DNA of 64,000 bases from Sarcocystis neurona (GCA_000727475.1 KL647288.1:5694446-5758445), one strand, 5' to 3'. Numbered from the stretch's first letter, positions 12,101-23,040 are shown. Program-made: numbers and translations. The notes: a model not told the origin generated them from the letters alone.

Positions 12101-15100
12101 CGCCTCAGCTTCCTCGTCAGCGAGTTCAGACGCGTCGGTCCCATGCTGCCGTGCTGCGTCCCTCGCTTCTTCTTCAAGAAGAGACGGGTCGCTGATGCAG
12201 TCGAAAAACTCGGCCAGAGACCTAGGCAGTATTCCTGGGTCTTCTTCGACTCCCATAATGCTGTGCGTTTTTCCTGAACCTTTCATTTGAAGGAAACACC
12301 CCGAGACGCAGCAATACGTGGAGACACGTGGCACATACAAGAAGATGGAGACCGAGTAAAACACACAAACACACGCACAAGGGAGAGACAGAGACAGGAG
12401 ACGAGACAAGGACAAGTCACACAGAAACTCGAAGAAAGGGAAAAAACCCACGAATATACGTACATATCCATGTATATGTAACAATACGTTCAATATATAT
12501 ATGAAGGTATTCCTCTATAGAAATCTATGTACATATACACATGTGAGTATAACTACACGTAAACTGACCGAGACAAGCATGTATGTACATCTGCATACAT
12601 ATATGTGTTTATACACATACATACACATTTATATTTATGCGTATATATATATATATATTTCTACATATATGTAAGTGTATCTCTCTATACATATAGATAG
12701 GTAGATGTTTAGATATGTGAGTATATATGGATGTATAGAGAGAGGGAGAAATGTGTAGATATACAAAAATATATAAACGGATGTATACGCATGCACACGT
12801 ACGTATGTATATTTGTGTACACATCAATATATGTATATTGATGGATGGGTGGACATTAATAGATAAGTGAACGCACACATATGCACGCGCATACGTGTGT
12901 ATCTGTTTATGTGTCTGTAGCTATATATACGTATATATGTATATATATGGATGGTGAACAGAGGAAGATTGACGTATGTCTGTATACACATATACACATA
13001 TATATGTACGTGTGTAAGTACTCTGTGTCTATACTCTGTGTCTATATGTACGTATATTGATATAGACACGCGTGCTCGGAAAAACAGCAGGAAGAGCGAC
13101 AGCGAGACAGGCAGAGAGACGACGTCGTCGCAGCAGCAGGAAGAGTCCGCAGAGACGGAGACGCGCAAAGGGAGGAGGAAAGCGAGGCCACCCAGCGAGA
13201 GACGGACGTGGAGATATAAACGGGGAAGGCGTCTCCGTCGAGGTCTTCGGAAGTTGAGAAGAGAAGGCATCGCATGAAGGGGGGGAGAAAAATTGGAAGC
13301 CGAAGGACGGGGCGATAGCGAGTGAAGCGGACGAAGAACTCCGCAGCAGAACGGAGGAAAGTCACAAAGCGGACGACCGCAGAAGACCCCCCGCAGAAAG
13401 AATGGAAGGCGGAGAACAGGAGAAGAAGGACCCACGGAAGCAGACGGAATCTCAAGAAAATATGAATAGGGAATGCGGACGGGAATATATGCTGCACAGG
13501 CATATGCATGCACTGGCACAGACATTCGTGGGCATGGAGAGACAGCGAGAGGGAGACGAGACAGCAAGACGGAGACACACGGAGACACACAAAATGAACC
13601 ACACGTCAAAACAACGTCGGCATATAGACGCGTGTGTATATATATGGCATGGATATATATATATATATGTGTATATATATGTATATATGTGTATATATGT
13701 GTATATATATGTGTACACACACACGTGTAGCCATGCCACATTGAGAGAGACAGAGAGACACAGAGAAGAAAAAAAAAGGGAGAGGCCCATTTACATATAT
13801 ATATATATATGTACATGTATATATAGGTGGGCACATACACAGGCATGCCACGCTAAATACTTGCGTATTCATATGCATACGCATATATGAAAAGAGAGAG
13901 AGGGAGGGTATGTATATATGTACATAAACTGCAGATACACGAAGAAATGATAGGTATTATACATGCACACACTTATACGTACACACATATATATATGTAT
14001 GCGTATAGATGTGGTACGTATACACAGACGTCTGTACAGACGTGGAGACATGCTACAATATATCTAAGAGCATATATGCATATATGTGTGTGAATATGCG
14101 TGTGTGTATACGAGACACCCTCAATATAAAGACAAACACATGTGTGTGGGGAAAATAAATGATAGATACGTAGGTGTATATATAACCAAGATAACATTCT
14201 CCTTACAGAAGTACGCATCCAGAGACGAAGAGACAAAGAAATCAGTACACAGACACATGTATACACCCATATGCGTACCCTCTCATATATATAGGAATCA
14301 GCATCCATCTATCTGTACATATATATATATATATATATATATTCTCGTCATTTCTTCTTTTAGCTTGATATACATATATAACCCTGTGCTTCAATCTATC
14401 TGTACATATACATATGTATATACATATGAAGGTGCACCTATTATCTGTACATATGTGTATTCATCTTCCCTTTCTTCTTTTGACTTTTTCTTTCTGGCGC
14501 TGTGAAGAGGAGTGTACCCGTTTGTCCGTACGCAAATACGCAGCCGTTGATCCCGCGGAAGGCGTCGAGGACGATATCCTTCGCGACATACTCAAATACT
14601 TCTTCGTTATGTGCTGCATGCAAAAGAAGAAAAAATGAGGACACGGACACGCAAAGGCAGATGAGGCAGAGGAAGCAGAAACTTCACATGCAAAGGCAGA
14701 CGAACAAAAAGAACAGATGCACGGACAACAACAAATTTGCTTGCAGAGCAGCAGAACAACGCGCATCTATCGGGCAGCAGAAAATAATACGCGCGCGCCT
14801 TCAGGCACAGCACCTCGACAGCAGCAGCAGCGAAGAGGCGCCTGCCCCCATCACGCGCAGATCCTTGCCCTGCACTTGCTGCTGCTCCTGCTGCTGCTCC
14901 TGCTGCGGCTCCTGCTGCGGCTCCTGCTGCGGCTCCTGCTGCGGCTCCTGCTCCTGCTGCTGCTCCTGCTGCTGCTCCTGCTGCTGCTCCTCCTGCTGCT
15001 CCTGCTGCTGCTCCTGCTCCTGCTGCTGCTCCTCCTGCTGCTCCTGCTGCTGCTCCTGCTACTGCTGCTGCCCCTGCTGCTGCTGCTGCTCCTGCTGCTG

Positions 15101-17583
15101 CGGCTGGTAAGTGTATTTACCATTATCATCAAAGCATCTGTCGAAGACGTAGTGCCTCTGGACAAGATCGCGCTGGGCCTGTGACTTCTCGGTGGACTTT
15201 TTCACGTTCCCAGGCACTGCCTTCCCTGCTGCCGCAAGACGACTCTCCTCCATCTGCAGCTGCGACGGCGGCTCTACAATCAAATGAAGAGACTGCTTCT
15301 CCACTTTCCACGCCTTCACGTGATTTGCTTCAACCTACGTAGAAAGCAAACAGGCAGCGCGCAGAAACACAAATTTATTTTCGAAACAGAAAGGCAGAAA
15401 GACAAACACGTGGAGAAAGAGACAGACGGAAGAATGAAGAAGAAGCTCCCAACGGCAGCAGCAGTCTCACAGCAGGAGCTGCAGCAACAGGATAAACACA
15501 GGCAGCAGCAGCAGCAGTAACAGGACAAGCAGACGCAAGAGCAACGATATAAGCAGCAGCAGCATCGAAATACGCATCGGCAGCAGAAGCAACAAGAGAA
15601 GCACCAGCAGCGGCAGCAAGGGTGCAAGGCAGCAGCAGCAGCAGTGTCAACTACAGCGACGGCAGCATCACAGAGCAGTTGTGGGAGGAAGAGGAGATAA
15701 AAAGGCCGGAAGGGCGCTCCGTTAATGTGAAGACAAGCAGCACGCACGCACACGCATGAACCCCTCCACATATGTTCCTCCTCTCCATTTATAGCTGCCC
15801 CTCCACATAAGTAACCGGCACGCACGCACCCCTCCACGTTTATTTCTCCTATCTACCTATAGCTGCCCCTCAAGATAAACAATTTGCGGCTGTCAGTATA
15901 TCAGCAGCATGTGTGCAGACCTACGCGCACATTCCCCTCTCACTCTCCCTACATGTATATGTGCTGTCTGAGGTAACTACAAAAATAACTTCTGTCTATA
16001 TGTAGCATGTATTCATGCGCATACATACATTCCTCTCTCTATCTTCCTACATATATATGTGTGTATGTCCTGCTCGAGGTGACTACATAAACGACGTCTG
16101 TCTCTCTACCTATATATATATATATATATATATAGATAGATAGATAGATAGAAGAAGCGTGTGACCGTGGGAGAACGCGGTGTGATGTACGTACACCCCC
16201 CAGAGCGCAGACGTGTGGAGCAGACAACGGCGGTGCTACGTTTTCTCATATTCCGCCTCTGCGGATGTCTTTGCATGCGGGCGTTCTTCCCCTCCTCCCC
16301 TTCCCTGCGTCCTTCTCTGGTGTGTGAATATATCATTTTCCTTCGAGAGAAAATCTCTGCATGCCTGCAGATCCACCACATGCATGCGCGCTTCGTCATC
16401 ATCTCTCTCTCCCTTGCTGGACACGTGGGAAGGGGCAGGGGGGATTCGCGTAAGAAGTAATTTCTTGCACTGCCTGCATGCAGAGTTCAACAGCAACTGC
16501 GGCCACATGCATGTCTTGCTCTCGAATTTGCTGCATGTACGCATGGGCCTCTACGTCCATGCGCCTCTCCCGCCGTCTCTCCCTCTCTGCACGCGTCTCC
16601 TGCCGCGTCTCTACTTGCAGGCGTCCCTGCTGTGTGTTTGCATGCATGCGTCTGCTGTCTTTTTGCGCGCCTGCGTCTGCTGCCGTGTCCCCGCATGCAT
16701 GTGAGTCTCCTGCCGTCTCTCTGCATGCAGGCGTCGCTGCTGTGTGCTTGCATGCATGCGTCTGCTGTCGCATCTCTGCATGCATACATCTGCTGCCGCG
16801 TCTTTGCATGCAGGCGTCGCTGCCATGTCTCTGTATGCATGCGTCGCTGCCGTGTGTTGCCCGCGTGGTGTCTTGCTTCCCAGATGTGCGTGGTTCTGCG
16901 CTAGTTTCCGCTGGTGCTGCCTGCTCCACCTCGTCTGGCGAAGAATATGGACAGCTCTGCGTGCACCCCGGATTTATTTTCCTTTTGCGAAGTGCTGCTG
17001 CAAGTGTGTAAACTGGCTCAACCTGCTCTTCTAGAACAACCGCATGTCAACACACTGCGGGGACGGCACCCTGTGCATGCAAATATACAAATACGCCTGT
17101 TGCACTCGTGTCTCTCGAAGCCTGCAGCAGCACCTGCTGTCGCTCCCACTTCTGTGCTGAACTGCGGCTGCTTCTCCATTTGCATCTAGTGCAGCTTCTG
17201 CTGCTTCCCTGCTGCTGCTGGTGAAGTGCCGCCTCTGCCACTGCTTCCCCTGCTGCACCTCCTGCTGCTGCATCTGCTGTTGCTGCAGTGCTGCTGTCCA
17301 GGTTCACTGCGTCTTCTTCAAGACGTCGTCTGCGGCGACAGCAACTGTTCTGCCGCCTACCCGCGAGCACTCCCGCGGCCCCCCTCCGCACGTGCATGCA
17401 GTGCATGCGTGAAGGGATGAAGAGTGAGGTAATGGTAGGGCTGACCTCTTTGGGGAAGAGCGGCCGCATTCTCGTGCAGACGCGGATTGCCTCTTCTTTG
17501 TCTTCCTTGAGCTGCTCTAAATCTTCGTAGCTTTTGCTGCAGCTGTCCTGCAGCTGCAGCAGCGCACGGCCGTCTCCTCCCAT
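70..17583 (-). CDS. Kinesin motor protein, N-terminal motor type, 11 exons
   Basis: This gene encodes an ATP-driven microtubule motor. Joined exons (high to low coordinate): 17583-17446, 15334-15121, 14613-14518, 12279-12083, 10647-10457, 8386-8333, 6287-6090, 5688-5568, 4717-4530, 1355-1253, 189-70. Every intron is GT-AG and every phase agrees, giving about 539 residues. Motifs in order: [10 protein letters not shown] (first motor strand), YVFDRCF, the P-loop GQTGSGKT split between exons 3 and 4, [13 protein letters not shown], switch I NETSSRSH split between exons 6 and 7, switch [23 protein letters not shown] and LGGNSRAS. A short neck and a coiled-coil-like tail follow the motor, as in N-kinesins. 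I do not assign a subfamily. The start is uncertain: ATG at 17583 gives 35 residues before IRVC, ATG at 17682 adds an Ala/Gly-rich stretch, and more 5' exons are possible. The frame ends at TAA 70-72 unless GT at 73-72 is a donor; many kinesins have longer tails. Over 15 kb of the gene is repeat-filled intron. Confidence 0.9.
1253..1355 (-). CDS. Kinesin exon 10 (neck/stalk)
   Basis: The acceptor attaatag|ACTGCAAG completes an Arg codon. It reads [16 protein letters not shown] and HDEEVKKLK to donor TTGAAG|GTGCGT in phase 0. It is helical and charged, as expected for the start of a stalk. Confidence 0.8.
1356..4529. repeat. Kinesin intron 9: GATA/TAGACA and TA/TG microsatellite block
   Basis: A 3.2 kb intron made almost wholly of simple sequence. 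Bases about 1,810-3,000 are a continuous, diverged array of taga, taca and tagaca units; the flanks are TA/TG/CA repeats with scattered GA runs. The Tyr/Ile/Leu/Ser-rich open frames on the minus strand here (up to about 435 codons) are translations of the array and are not genes. Confidence 0.9.
4530..4717 (-). CDS. Kinesin exon 9 (end of motor and neck)
   Basis: The acceptor is ggctgcag|AAGGCG. It reads [18 protein letters not shown], then [19 protein letters not shown] and [15 protein letters not shown] and L.FA.KCK.I mark the end of the motor; the following stretch is neck-linker-like with helix. The donor is GGCCG|GTAAGC. Confidence 0.92.
4718..5567. repeat. Kinesin intron 8: TA-rich microsatellites
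   Basis: From about 4,800 the intron is tatata/tacata repeats. No coding signal is visible. Confidence 0.8.
5568..5688 (-). CDS. Kinesin exon 8
   Basis: The acceptor ttggcag|AGAGGT completes the Ser codon, then EVISKLSKQ and [17 protein letters not shown] follow to donor CTCCAA|GTAACT, phase 0. The VPxRDSKLTR.LQ motif is diagnostic for the microtubule-binding face of kinesins. Confidence 0.94.
5699..5935. repeat. CAG/CAA tract in kinesin intron 7
   Basis: Plus strand cagcagcaacagcagcag units give CTG on the gene's sense strand directly upstream of the exon 8 acceptor. The 400-bp intron 7 (5689-6089) is mostly this tract. Confidence 0.85.
6090..6287 (-). CDS. Kinesin exon 7 (switch II)
   Basis: The acceptor is ttcacag|GTCCCAC. 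It reads [15 protein letters not shown], then [15 protein letters not shown] and [14 protein letters not shown]. It holds the switch II DLAGSE motif and the relay-helix INKSL motif. The donor CTCTC|GTAAGA leaves two bases of a Ser codon. Confidence 0.95.
6288..8332. repeat. Kinesin intron 6: mixed purine-rich and TA/CA repeats
   Basis: Bases 6,300-6,880 are purine-rich on the plus strand (polypyrimidine on the sense strand, running up to the exon 7 acceptor). Bases 6,890-7,770 are TA/CA/GA microsatellites. Bases 7,800-8,140 are pyrimidine-rich. At 8,142-8,215 a 16-bp unit (tctcgcttttggcttc) is repeated about four times. No coding region is visible. Confidence 0.8.
8333..8386 (-). CDS. Kinesin exon 6, 54-bp microexon carrying switch I
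   Basis: It reads (K)[18 protein letters not shown] between acceptor atgcag|AGCGGAG and donor TCTTCGCG|GTGAGC. Exon 5 leaves two bases and exon 7 supplies the last base of the final Arg, so NETSSRSH is restored exactly. The exon is too short to appear as a distinctive open frame; it was found by looking for the missing switch I in the third frame. Confidence 0.9.
8387..10456. repeat. Kinesin intron 5: TA-rich part and long CTG/CAG tract
   Basis: Bases 8,390-9,250 are AT-rich with TA runs. Bases 9,370-10,420 are a kilobase of imperfect ctg/ctt/cct triplets on the plus strand (CAG-type on the sense strand, just after the exon 5 donor). Open frames of poly-Leu, poly-Cys, poly-Ala or poly-Gln on both strands come from this tract. 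Confidence 0.85.
10457..10647 (-). CDS. Kinesin exon 5
   Basis: The acceptor is gcaag...caggag at 10648 (cag|GAGTACC). The exon reads [20 protein letters not shown], then [18 protein letters not shown], and ends MQLIAK. This is the core S-Y-L-E-I-Y strand and the following beta hairpin of the motor. The donor GCCAA|GTAAGC leaves two bases of a Lys codon. Confidence 0.93.
10648..12082. repeat. Kinesin intron 4: CTG tract with about 52-bp minisatellite
   Basis: Bases 10,780-11,690 are imperfect ctg triplets. Inside, at about 11,410-11,625, a higher-order unit of 52-55 bp begins with tgtttcgctctgctgctact and is repeated four times. Bases 11,800-12,060 are pyrimidine-rich on the plus strand. Confidence 0.85.
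12083..12279 (-). CDS. Kinesin exon 4 (second half of P-loop)
   Basis: The acceptor gaaag|GTTCAGG restores SGKTHS after exon 3. It continues [20 protein letters not shown], then an acidic insert rich in Glu, Asp and Ala, and ends LTDST at donor ACG|GTAAGA in phase 0. The acidic insert (about 35 residues) falls where other kinesins have a short loop after the I-P-R helix. Confidence 0.92.
12280..14517. repeat. Kinesin intron 3: TA/TG microsatellites around a purine-rich block
   Basis: Bases 12,480-13,060 and 13,620-14,450 are tatata/tgtata/cacata repeats. Bases 13,080-13,480 are non-repetitive but GA-rich without a supported exon. Confidence 0.75.
14518..14613 (-). CDS. Kinesin exon 3 (first half of P-loop)
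   Basis: A 96-base exon reading [17 protein letters not shown] and [13 protein letters not shown]. The acceptor is catgcag|CACATAAC and the donor is CAAACGG|GTACAC, which cuts inside the P-loop; the second half is in exon 4. Confidence 0.92.
14640..15110. repeat. Kinesin intron 2: opposed CAG-type and CTG-type flanks
   Basis: At 14,870-15,110 the plus strand is ctgctgctcctg repeats (sense strand CAG, immediately after the exon 2 donor). At 14,640-14,850 the plus strand is gcag-rich (sense strand CTGC, upstream of the exon 3 acceptor). Confidence 0.8.
15121..15334 (-). CDS. Kinesin exon 2
   Basis: The acceptor tacgtag|GTTGAAG is at 15335 and the donor GATAATG|GTAAAT is at 15120. It reads [14 protein letters not shown] through to [10 protein letters not shown], matching the W.V and FD.vF landmarks of kinesin motors. 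About 40 Lys/Gln/Ala-rich residues between them form an enlarged surface loop. It starts in phase 0 and ends with one base of the next codon. Confidence 0.9.
15440..17330. repeat. Kinesin intron 1: CAG tract, TA run, tgcatgc minisatellite and CTG tract
   Basis: Bases 15,440-15,670 are CAG-type on the plus strand. Bases 15,950-16,155 are TA/GATA. Bases 16,480-16,870 hold a degenerate minisatellite of roughly 30 bp built on tgcatgcaggcgtcgctgc. Bases 17,200-17,310 are CTG-type. The Cys/Met/His-rich open frames over 16.4-16.9 kb are translations of the minisatellite. Confidence 0.8.
17446..17583 (-). CDS. Kinesin exon 1 (start of motor)
   Basis: It encodes a short charged helix followed by [14 protein letters not shown], the first beta strand of the motor. 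The donor is AAAGAG|GTCAGC at 17445, phase 0. The open frame extends upstream to about 17919 through an Ala/Gly/Thr-rich CTG-tract translation that begins at GTG, not ATG, so the true 5' boundary is not fixed. Confidence 0.8.
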
Positions 17584-20500
17584 GCCGCCACCCCCTGCAC
17601 CAGCAGCAGCCCCAGCAACAGCAGCTCTTCCCTCGTGAGTGCCTCCTCCGCCTCCTGCACCTCCTCCGACTCGCGGTGCCATCGCTCCCACTGCTGCTGC
17701 TGCTGACTTCGCTCCTACTGCTGTTGCTCTTGCTGCTGTCGCAGTTGCCGCTGTTGTTGCTGCAGCTGCTGCTCCTGTCACTGCTCCTGCTGCTGTCGCC
17801 GTCGCTCCTGTTGCCCCTGCTGCTGCTGCTGTTGCTGCTGTTCCTGCTGCTGCCGCCCGTGGTGCCGGGGTTGCTGCGGCTCCACTGCTCTGCCTCGTTG
17901 TTCTGCAGCCCCGCTTCACGTGAAGGCGGGGAGAAGAACGAACGTGGACTGCGGAGAGATGTCGTCAAGACGTAGGGGGGAAGACGGAAACGAAACGAAG
18001 AAAAGCGACTCAGACCCGACGAGACAAAGAAATAGAGCGAAACGAAAGAAGACGACAGGGTGGGGGGGTGGTATGGGAAATGAGCACCCGGAGGAGAAGA
18101 GGAGGAGACGAGACAGGAGAGGAGAAACGAGCGAAGATGAGGAGAAAAACGAGAGACGAGACGGGAGACAAAGGCACAGTGAAAACGAGAAGAAGGAAAG
18201 TCGGATGGCAGGAAGAGGCGCACGAGAGTTCGAAACCGAAGCCGGAAGGGTGGACGTCAGTATATATGAAAAGACTAGAAGAACGAAGAAGAAAAGGGGC
18301 CACAGAGAAGGAGAGACGCAGGGAGACGACGTGCGGGACGCAGATATAAACAGCAGCACCGCACAACGTCGAACTGCCGGGAAGCCCCCTTCGCCTCGCC
18401 GAGGGAGAGCGAGCAGCTTGTGCGCGAAGGAAATCTGCTGATGCTGCTGCTGCGCCACTCGTCGCATGCATGCGTACAGCGCACACAGTCGAGTCTCCTC
18501 TCCACCTGCTGCGCTGCCCTGTCCGCCTCCACAAGTCTACAGAAGAAGAAAAAACCGCGTGACAGCAAAGGAGAACCAAAACAGGCAGAAAGAGGGACCC
18601 ACGCGGCAGCGAAGAAGAGGAGGAACTTCAAGCGAAAATTCGTCCACAAGCGGAGCCGTCTCTCCAGCAGCGATGTGCAGGAGGAGTCCTCGGCCACACA
18701 CACGTACCCGCACACGTACATACGCGTAGGCCAAGACGCAGGGGGGGGAGAATGAGAGCGCAGGAAGCTGCCTCCAGAGACGCTGGCCAATACAGAGACA
18801 GCTGCCGAAGCGCTAATATATGTACACGCGACTCAGCGGTGGCTCATATCTTAGTACACATACATATATATACATCCATATATATATGCCTGGGGGCCAC
18901 ATACAAAAGCTGGCCGGAGAACTTTCATTCATACAGCTGTACCAAGATCCACACGTACATATACACACGTATATATATATATATAGCCGAATTCCATATA
19001 CACAAGTGTATGGGTACACGTATGTGTATATTTGGTCGCAGATCCGTATGGCGAGAAATACAGACATACATGTGCCCATTAAATGTAGATACACACGTAA
19101 AGTTTTGTACATTCGCAGATCCACAAGGAGACATATACATATACATGTATGTAATATACACACATACACATGAACATACATATATAAATGGATACGTATA
19201 GATATGTGTATGGGCAGACCCGAGTGTAGGCATATGCATCTATTCATATGTATTCGAATGTAGGCATACGCATCTCTTTATATGTATTTGCATATTCACT
19301 TGCCCCTATCTATGCAGATATATATAGTAAACGAACAGAAGTGTTTTACGTCTATGTACTTATGTATATATGTATATGTATGTAAACGTGTGTTGGCGTA
19401 GGAGAGCGCGAGGGGAGCACGGACACCGGGGCCTCTCGACGGAGAGAGAAGTGGCCGTCTGCCGCGGGGGCTGCTGCTGCTGCAGTGTTGAGAAATAAGG
19501 CGGGGACAAGGCAAGAAGAAAAGCAGGTGGGGGTGTGACGCGAGGGAGCGGCAGCAGCAGCAGTAGCAGCAGCAGAGCGGCGGTGCTGTTGGCAGTCCCC
19601 CTCCTGCAGCAACGTGCGAGGAAGCAAATCCTCGTCCGGAGGTCGTTTCTGTCAAGTTGCTGCGAGGAGAGTCCTGCGCCTACGTGCATGCGCCAGAGCA
19701 AGGAAACACAAACACTCCACACTTACGTATGTGCCTGTGAATATCCCTATATATGTAGAAAGGAGAAGCGAGGCACAGCAACAGAGACAGCCGCTTCATC
19801 TGTGAGAGATATGCATACATATACATACATGTATGAACGTCGTGAGGGGGGCGACCACGCACAAAGACGCGCACACGCCCAATCTAGACACACAAATTAG
19901 GCCGCTCTCTTCATATATTTGTGTGTCGGCGTGAATACACATATATATCCGTGTGTATATCTTTACGTGGCCAGAGATAGCAGCACACTCTCTGTAGGAT
20001 AAAAAGGTATACGTGTGTGCGTGTAGATATACACAGACACAGACGTATGTACGGAGAAAAAGAGACAGACACATATATACGGGATAGAGGGGGACAAAAA
20101 GAGAGACCTGCTGTTGAGATTTCCACAGACGGTGTTCGACGCCATGTGTGCGTGCCAGCTCTACAGGTGGAACAGCACGTATTCACACTCATATACATCC
20201 GGTTGTATGTACGTAGAAGTTTCCTGGTGTAAGAAGACCATATTTACGTAGATAAGAGTAACACGCCTCGTAAGGTTGCACATGCTCACTACAGTTCAGC
20301 GCTCTGCACCCACCCATTTTTGGATATATACAGCCCTCTCTGTATGTGTTGTATACACATTTAGAGAGAGATGTGTATATATGTATATACGTACATACAC
20401 ACCTGCATATGCTCAGATACGTAGTAGGGCGGCAGACGCATACTCAAACAGGTGGATATTCAGGTGGAGCTGCTTCACGCGTGTGCGACACATCTACCCC

Positions 20501-20898
20501 TGTGTCTGCGATCCCTCGCCAGTATAGACTAGCAGCATATATCTGCACACTATAACACACAGATATATGTGTGTAACTGGCTTCCGAGTGAATCCTTTGC
20601 AGACATGTGTGTCTACTTCCTCACACGTTCTTTGCAGATGTGCACGCCTACTACGACGTAGAGAAAGGGCCGACGAGACAAAACTGCCGCAGGCATGAAT
20701 TCCCGTGCGCTCATGTACGTACTTGTGTATGGAGAGACGGACACAGACAGCGACGCGGTGCGGGTATTCCGCAAACGCAGGCATACACACAGACCCAAAA
20801 AGAAGGAAAAGGAAGAGAAAGGACGAGAAAGAAGGAGGGATAAATAAGAGAAGTGTACACCCACCACAAAGATTAATAGACATTCACGTGCATAATAA

Positions 20899-21019
20899 AC
20901 ACACACACACAGAGGCAGACGAGCAGTGTGTTCGCGTGTGTGTGTGTGTGTGTGTGTGGATGTGTAAATATATCTGCGTGTTCACAGAGACAGAAATATA
21001 CAAACACACACACACACAC
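20899..21019. repeat. (CA)n / (GT)n / (CA)n dinucleotide cluster
   Basis: Three dinucleotide runs lie in alternating orientation: CA at 20,899-20,911, GT at 20,935-20,958 and CA at 21,004-21,019. The GT run can pair with either CA run, so the segment can form two alternative hairpins. Confidence 0.85.
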
Positions 21020-22599
21020 TTGTGTATTTATATATAATTTAAGGCCGCTGTGGACGTGCTCCTGTGCGCGAGTCGTGTGCGTGGCTCACGGCGTTGCAGC
21101 GGGAGGGTTTCCGCTCGTCGTCGTTGCCGCTGTTGCGATTGTCGGGCGTGCCGCACGGCAGGAGGAGGAAAGTGCCCTTCGAGTGTTTCTGTTTCTGGAC
21201 TGATGAGGAAAAGAAATTCACTTCAAATTTGCTTCCTGTCCGCCGACGTGTGCGAGTGTACGCGTGCGTGCCACAGACTTCTCCTCGCGTTTGTACGGCG
21301 CGCGCGCGCGCCTCGCCGAGCGCTTCTTCTTTTTCTGCTTGACCAAGCTCTGTAGTAGATCCTGTCGGCCCTTTCTACCTTCCGCACGGGAATTCGCCGG
21401 TCTCAAGAAGGCAGCACGTGTGTCTACCTAAATCTACCCCCGCGACTCTACTTGTCAACAGAAATGCAGATATACACCACGGGTGGGTGAAAACGGACAC
21501 GGGGAGCTCTGCGTTGAAGAAGGGCGGGGGACACCAGGAGCAACCTCCACGGGGAACGCAGCTGAAGAATTTGCGTGGCACGTAGTTTTTGCACGGCTTC
21601 CTGTTTTCTTGAGTCTGCACACAGAGAGGAGCGAAGCGCCGTGTCTTTCTGCTGCTTCTGTTTGTTGGGAGTGAGTCACGTCGTCACTTCCGCCTGAAGG
21701 AGGCGGTAGAGCAGTCACGGCCGCCTCTCCTGCTGGTGCTGGTGCTCTGCAGAAGGTGTTTTTCTCGCACAGGCGCGGGTGAAATTGCTCAAGACGAGTA
21801 GCCGTGCTGCTTCTCTTCTTCGCTTTTACACGACCGCCGCTTCGTGTCTGTCGTTCCGCTGATCTGGCTCCGCTGCCGCTGCTACTGCTGCTCTTTTGCC
21901 GCGGGCGTCACACCAACAACGTTTCAGCTCCTGGTGTTGCAACGTGATGCGAAGTGTAGTGGACCCCGACACGAGAGTGATTTCTGGCTCGCTGGAGAAA
22001 ACTACGTGGAGGCCCTGCACGTGAGAAGAGGCAGAGAGCTGGAGAATGTTCTCGAAAAATCCCCGCCGGTCGGCAGCGAGACTCCCGCAGCCGTGGAGGG
22101 CCGAGACAAAGGTGAAAAAGGACAGGAGGGAGGAAAGCAAAGGAAGAAACAGACTGGCGGAAGTTGGGAAGGGGACACGAAAAGGGAAAGTGAACTCTCT
22201 CTGCACACTTTTACTCTTTTCCGACACGCACGGTGTGGTGCCTCGGAGAGGAAAGGAAGGGAGCCTGCCAAGAGAGCACAGGGAGGAGTAGCGTACGAAA
22301 GAAAGAAGTGACGCTTGTCACACGGATGGCACGCGCGCTGAAGAGGAACGACGGGAAAAGTGCGAGAGAGGAAAACAAACGTCTCGTGCACGAAAGACGA
22401 TGACGGAAGGTCCGAAAAGAGGAGCGCGGATAACGAGACTCCCCTGCAAAAGAAAGGCACGCTTCCTTTGAAGCGCCTAGAGAACGAGGGAGTCCTACGA
22501 AGGAAAAATATCTAAACTTTTTTCTTGAAATTGTCGTCGTTGCGTTACCCGAGAGGCACGCACCACGGCTGGTTAAACGGCAAACGGCTCGCTGTGACA

Positions 22600-23040
22600 C
22601 AAGTATGACGACGCTGCTGACGCAGCAACAGCTCAGCAAGCTGCAGCAGCAGCGGACGCAGCAGCAGCAGCAGCTGGTGCAGCAACAGTGCCAGCGGTAC
22701 TACTAGCCCGTCGGTATTCACAGCAGCAGGACAGCAGAGCAGGAACAGCAGGGAAGAAGAGCAGCAGAGCAGTACAAGCAACACGCCAACCACGACAACA
22801 GTTGCTCTTGTAAAATTGCCTGGCGTAGAATGCCGAGCAGCAGTAGTAGTAGGCGAACCAGCAGCCGTGTATATGCGTGGAGGAGGCGGAGAAGCACGGC
22901 AGCGCGTTCAGGGAGCAGGAAGCAAGCAGCAGGACCGCGAGAAACGAGGTTCGTAGGCCACAGCAGCAGCATGGGCAGCAGCGCCAGCAGCAGCAGCAGC
23001 ATGTGCAGCAACAGCAGCAGCACAACCGCTGCTTGCACAG
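22600..23040. repeat. CAG-type triplet tract between genes
   Basis: Imperfect cag/caa/agc units on the plus strand with short unique interruptions. Both-strand poly-Leu and poly-Ser frames come from it. Confidence 0.8.

Noticed and set aside
16399..17011. Cys/Met/His-rich repeat proteins on either strand
   Set aside because: They are produced by the tgcatgc minisatellite within kinesin intron 1; exons 1 and 2 join directly in phase 0 across it.
17446..17919. Kinesin start at 17,919
   Set aside because: The codon there is GTG. The stretch to 17,690 is a translated CTG tract; ATG codons at 17,682 and 17,583 or an upstream exon are more likely.
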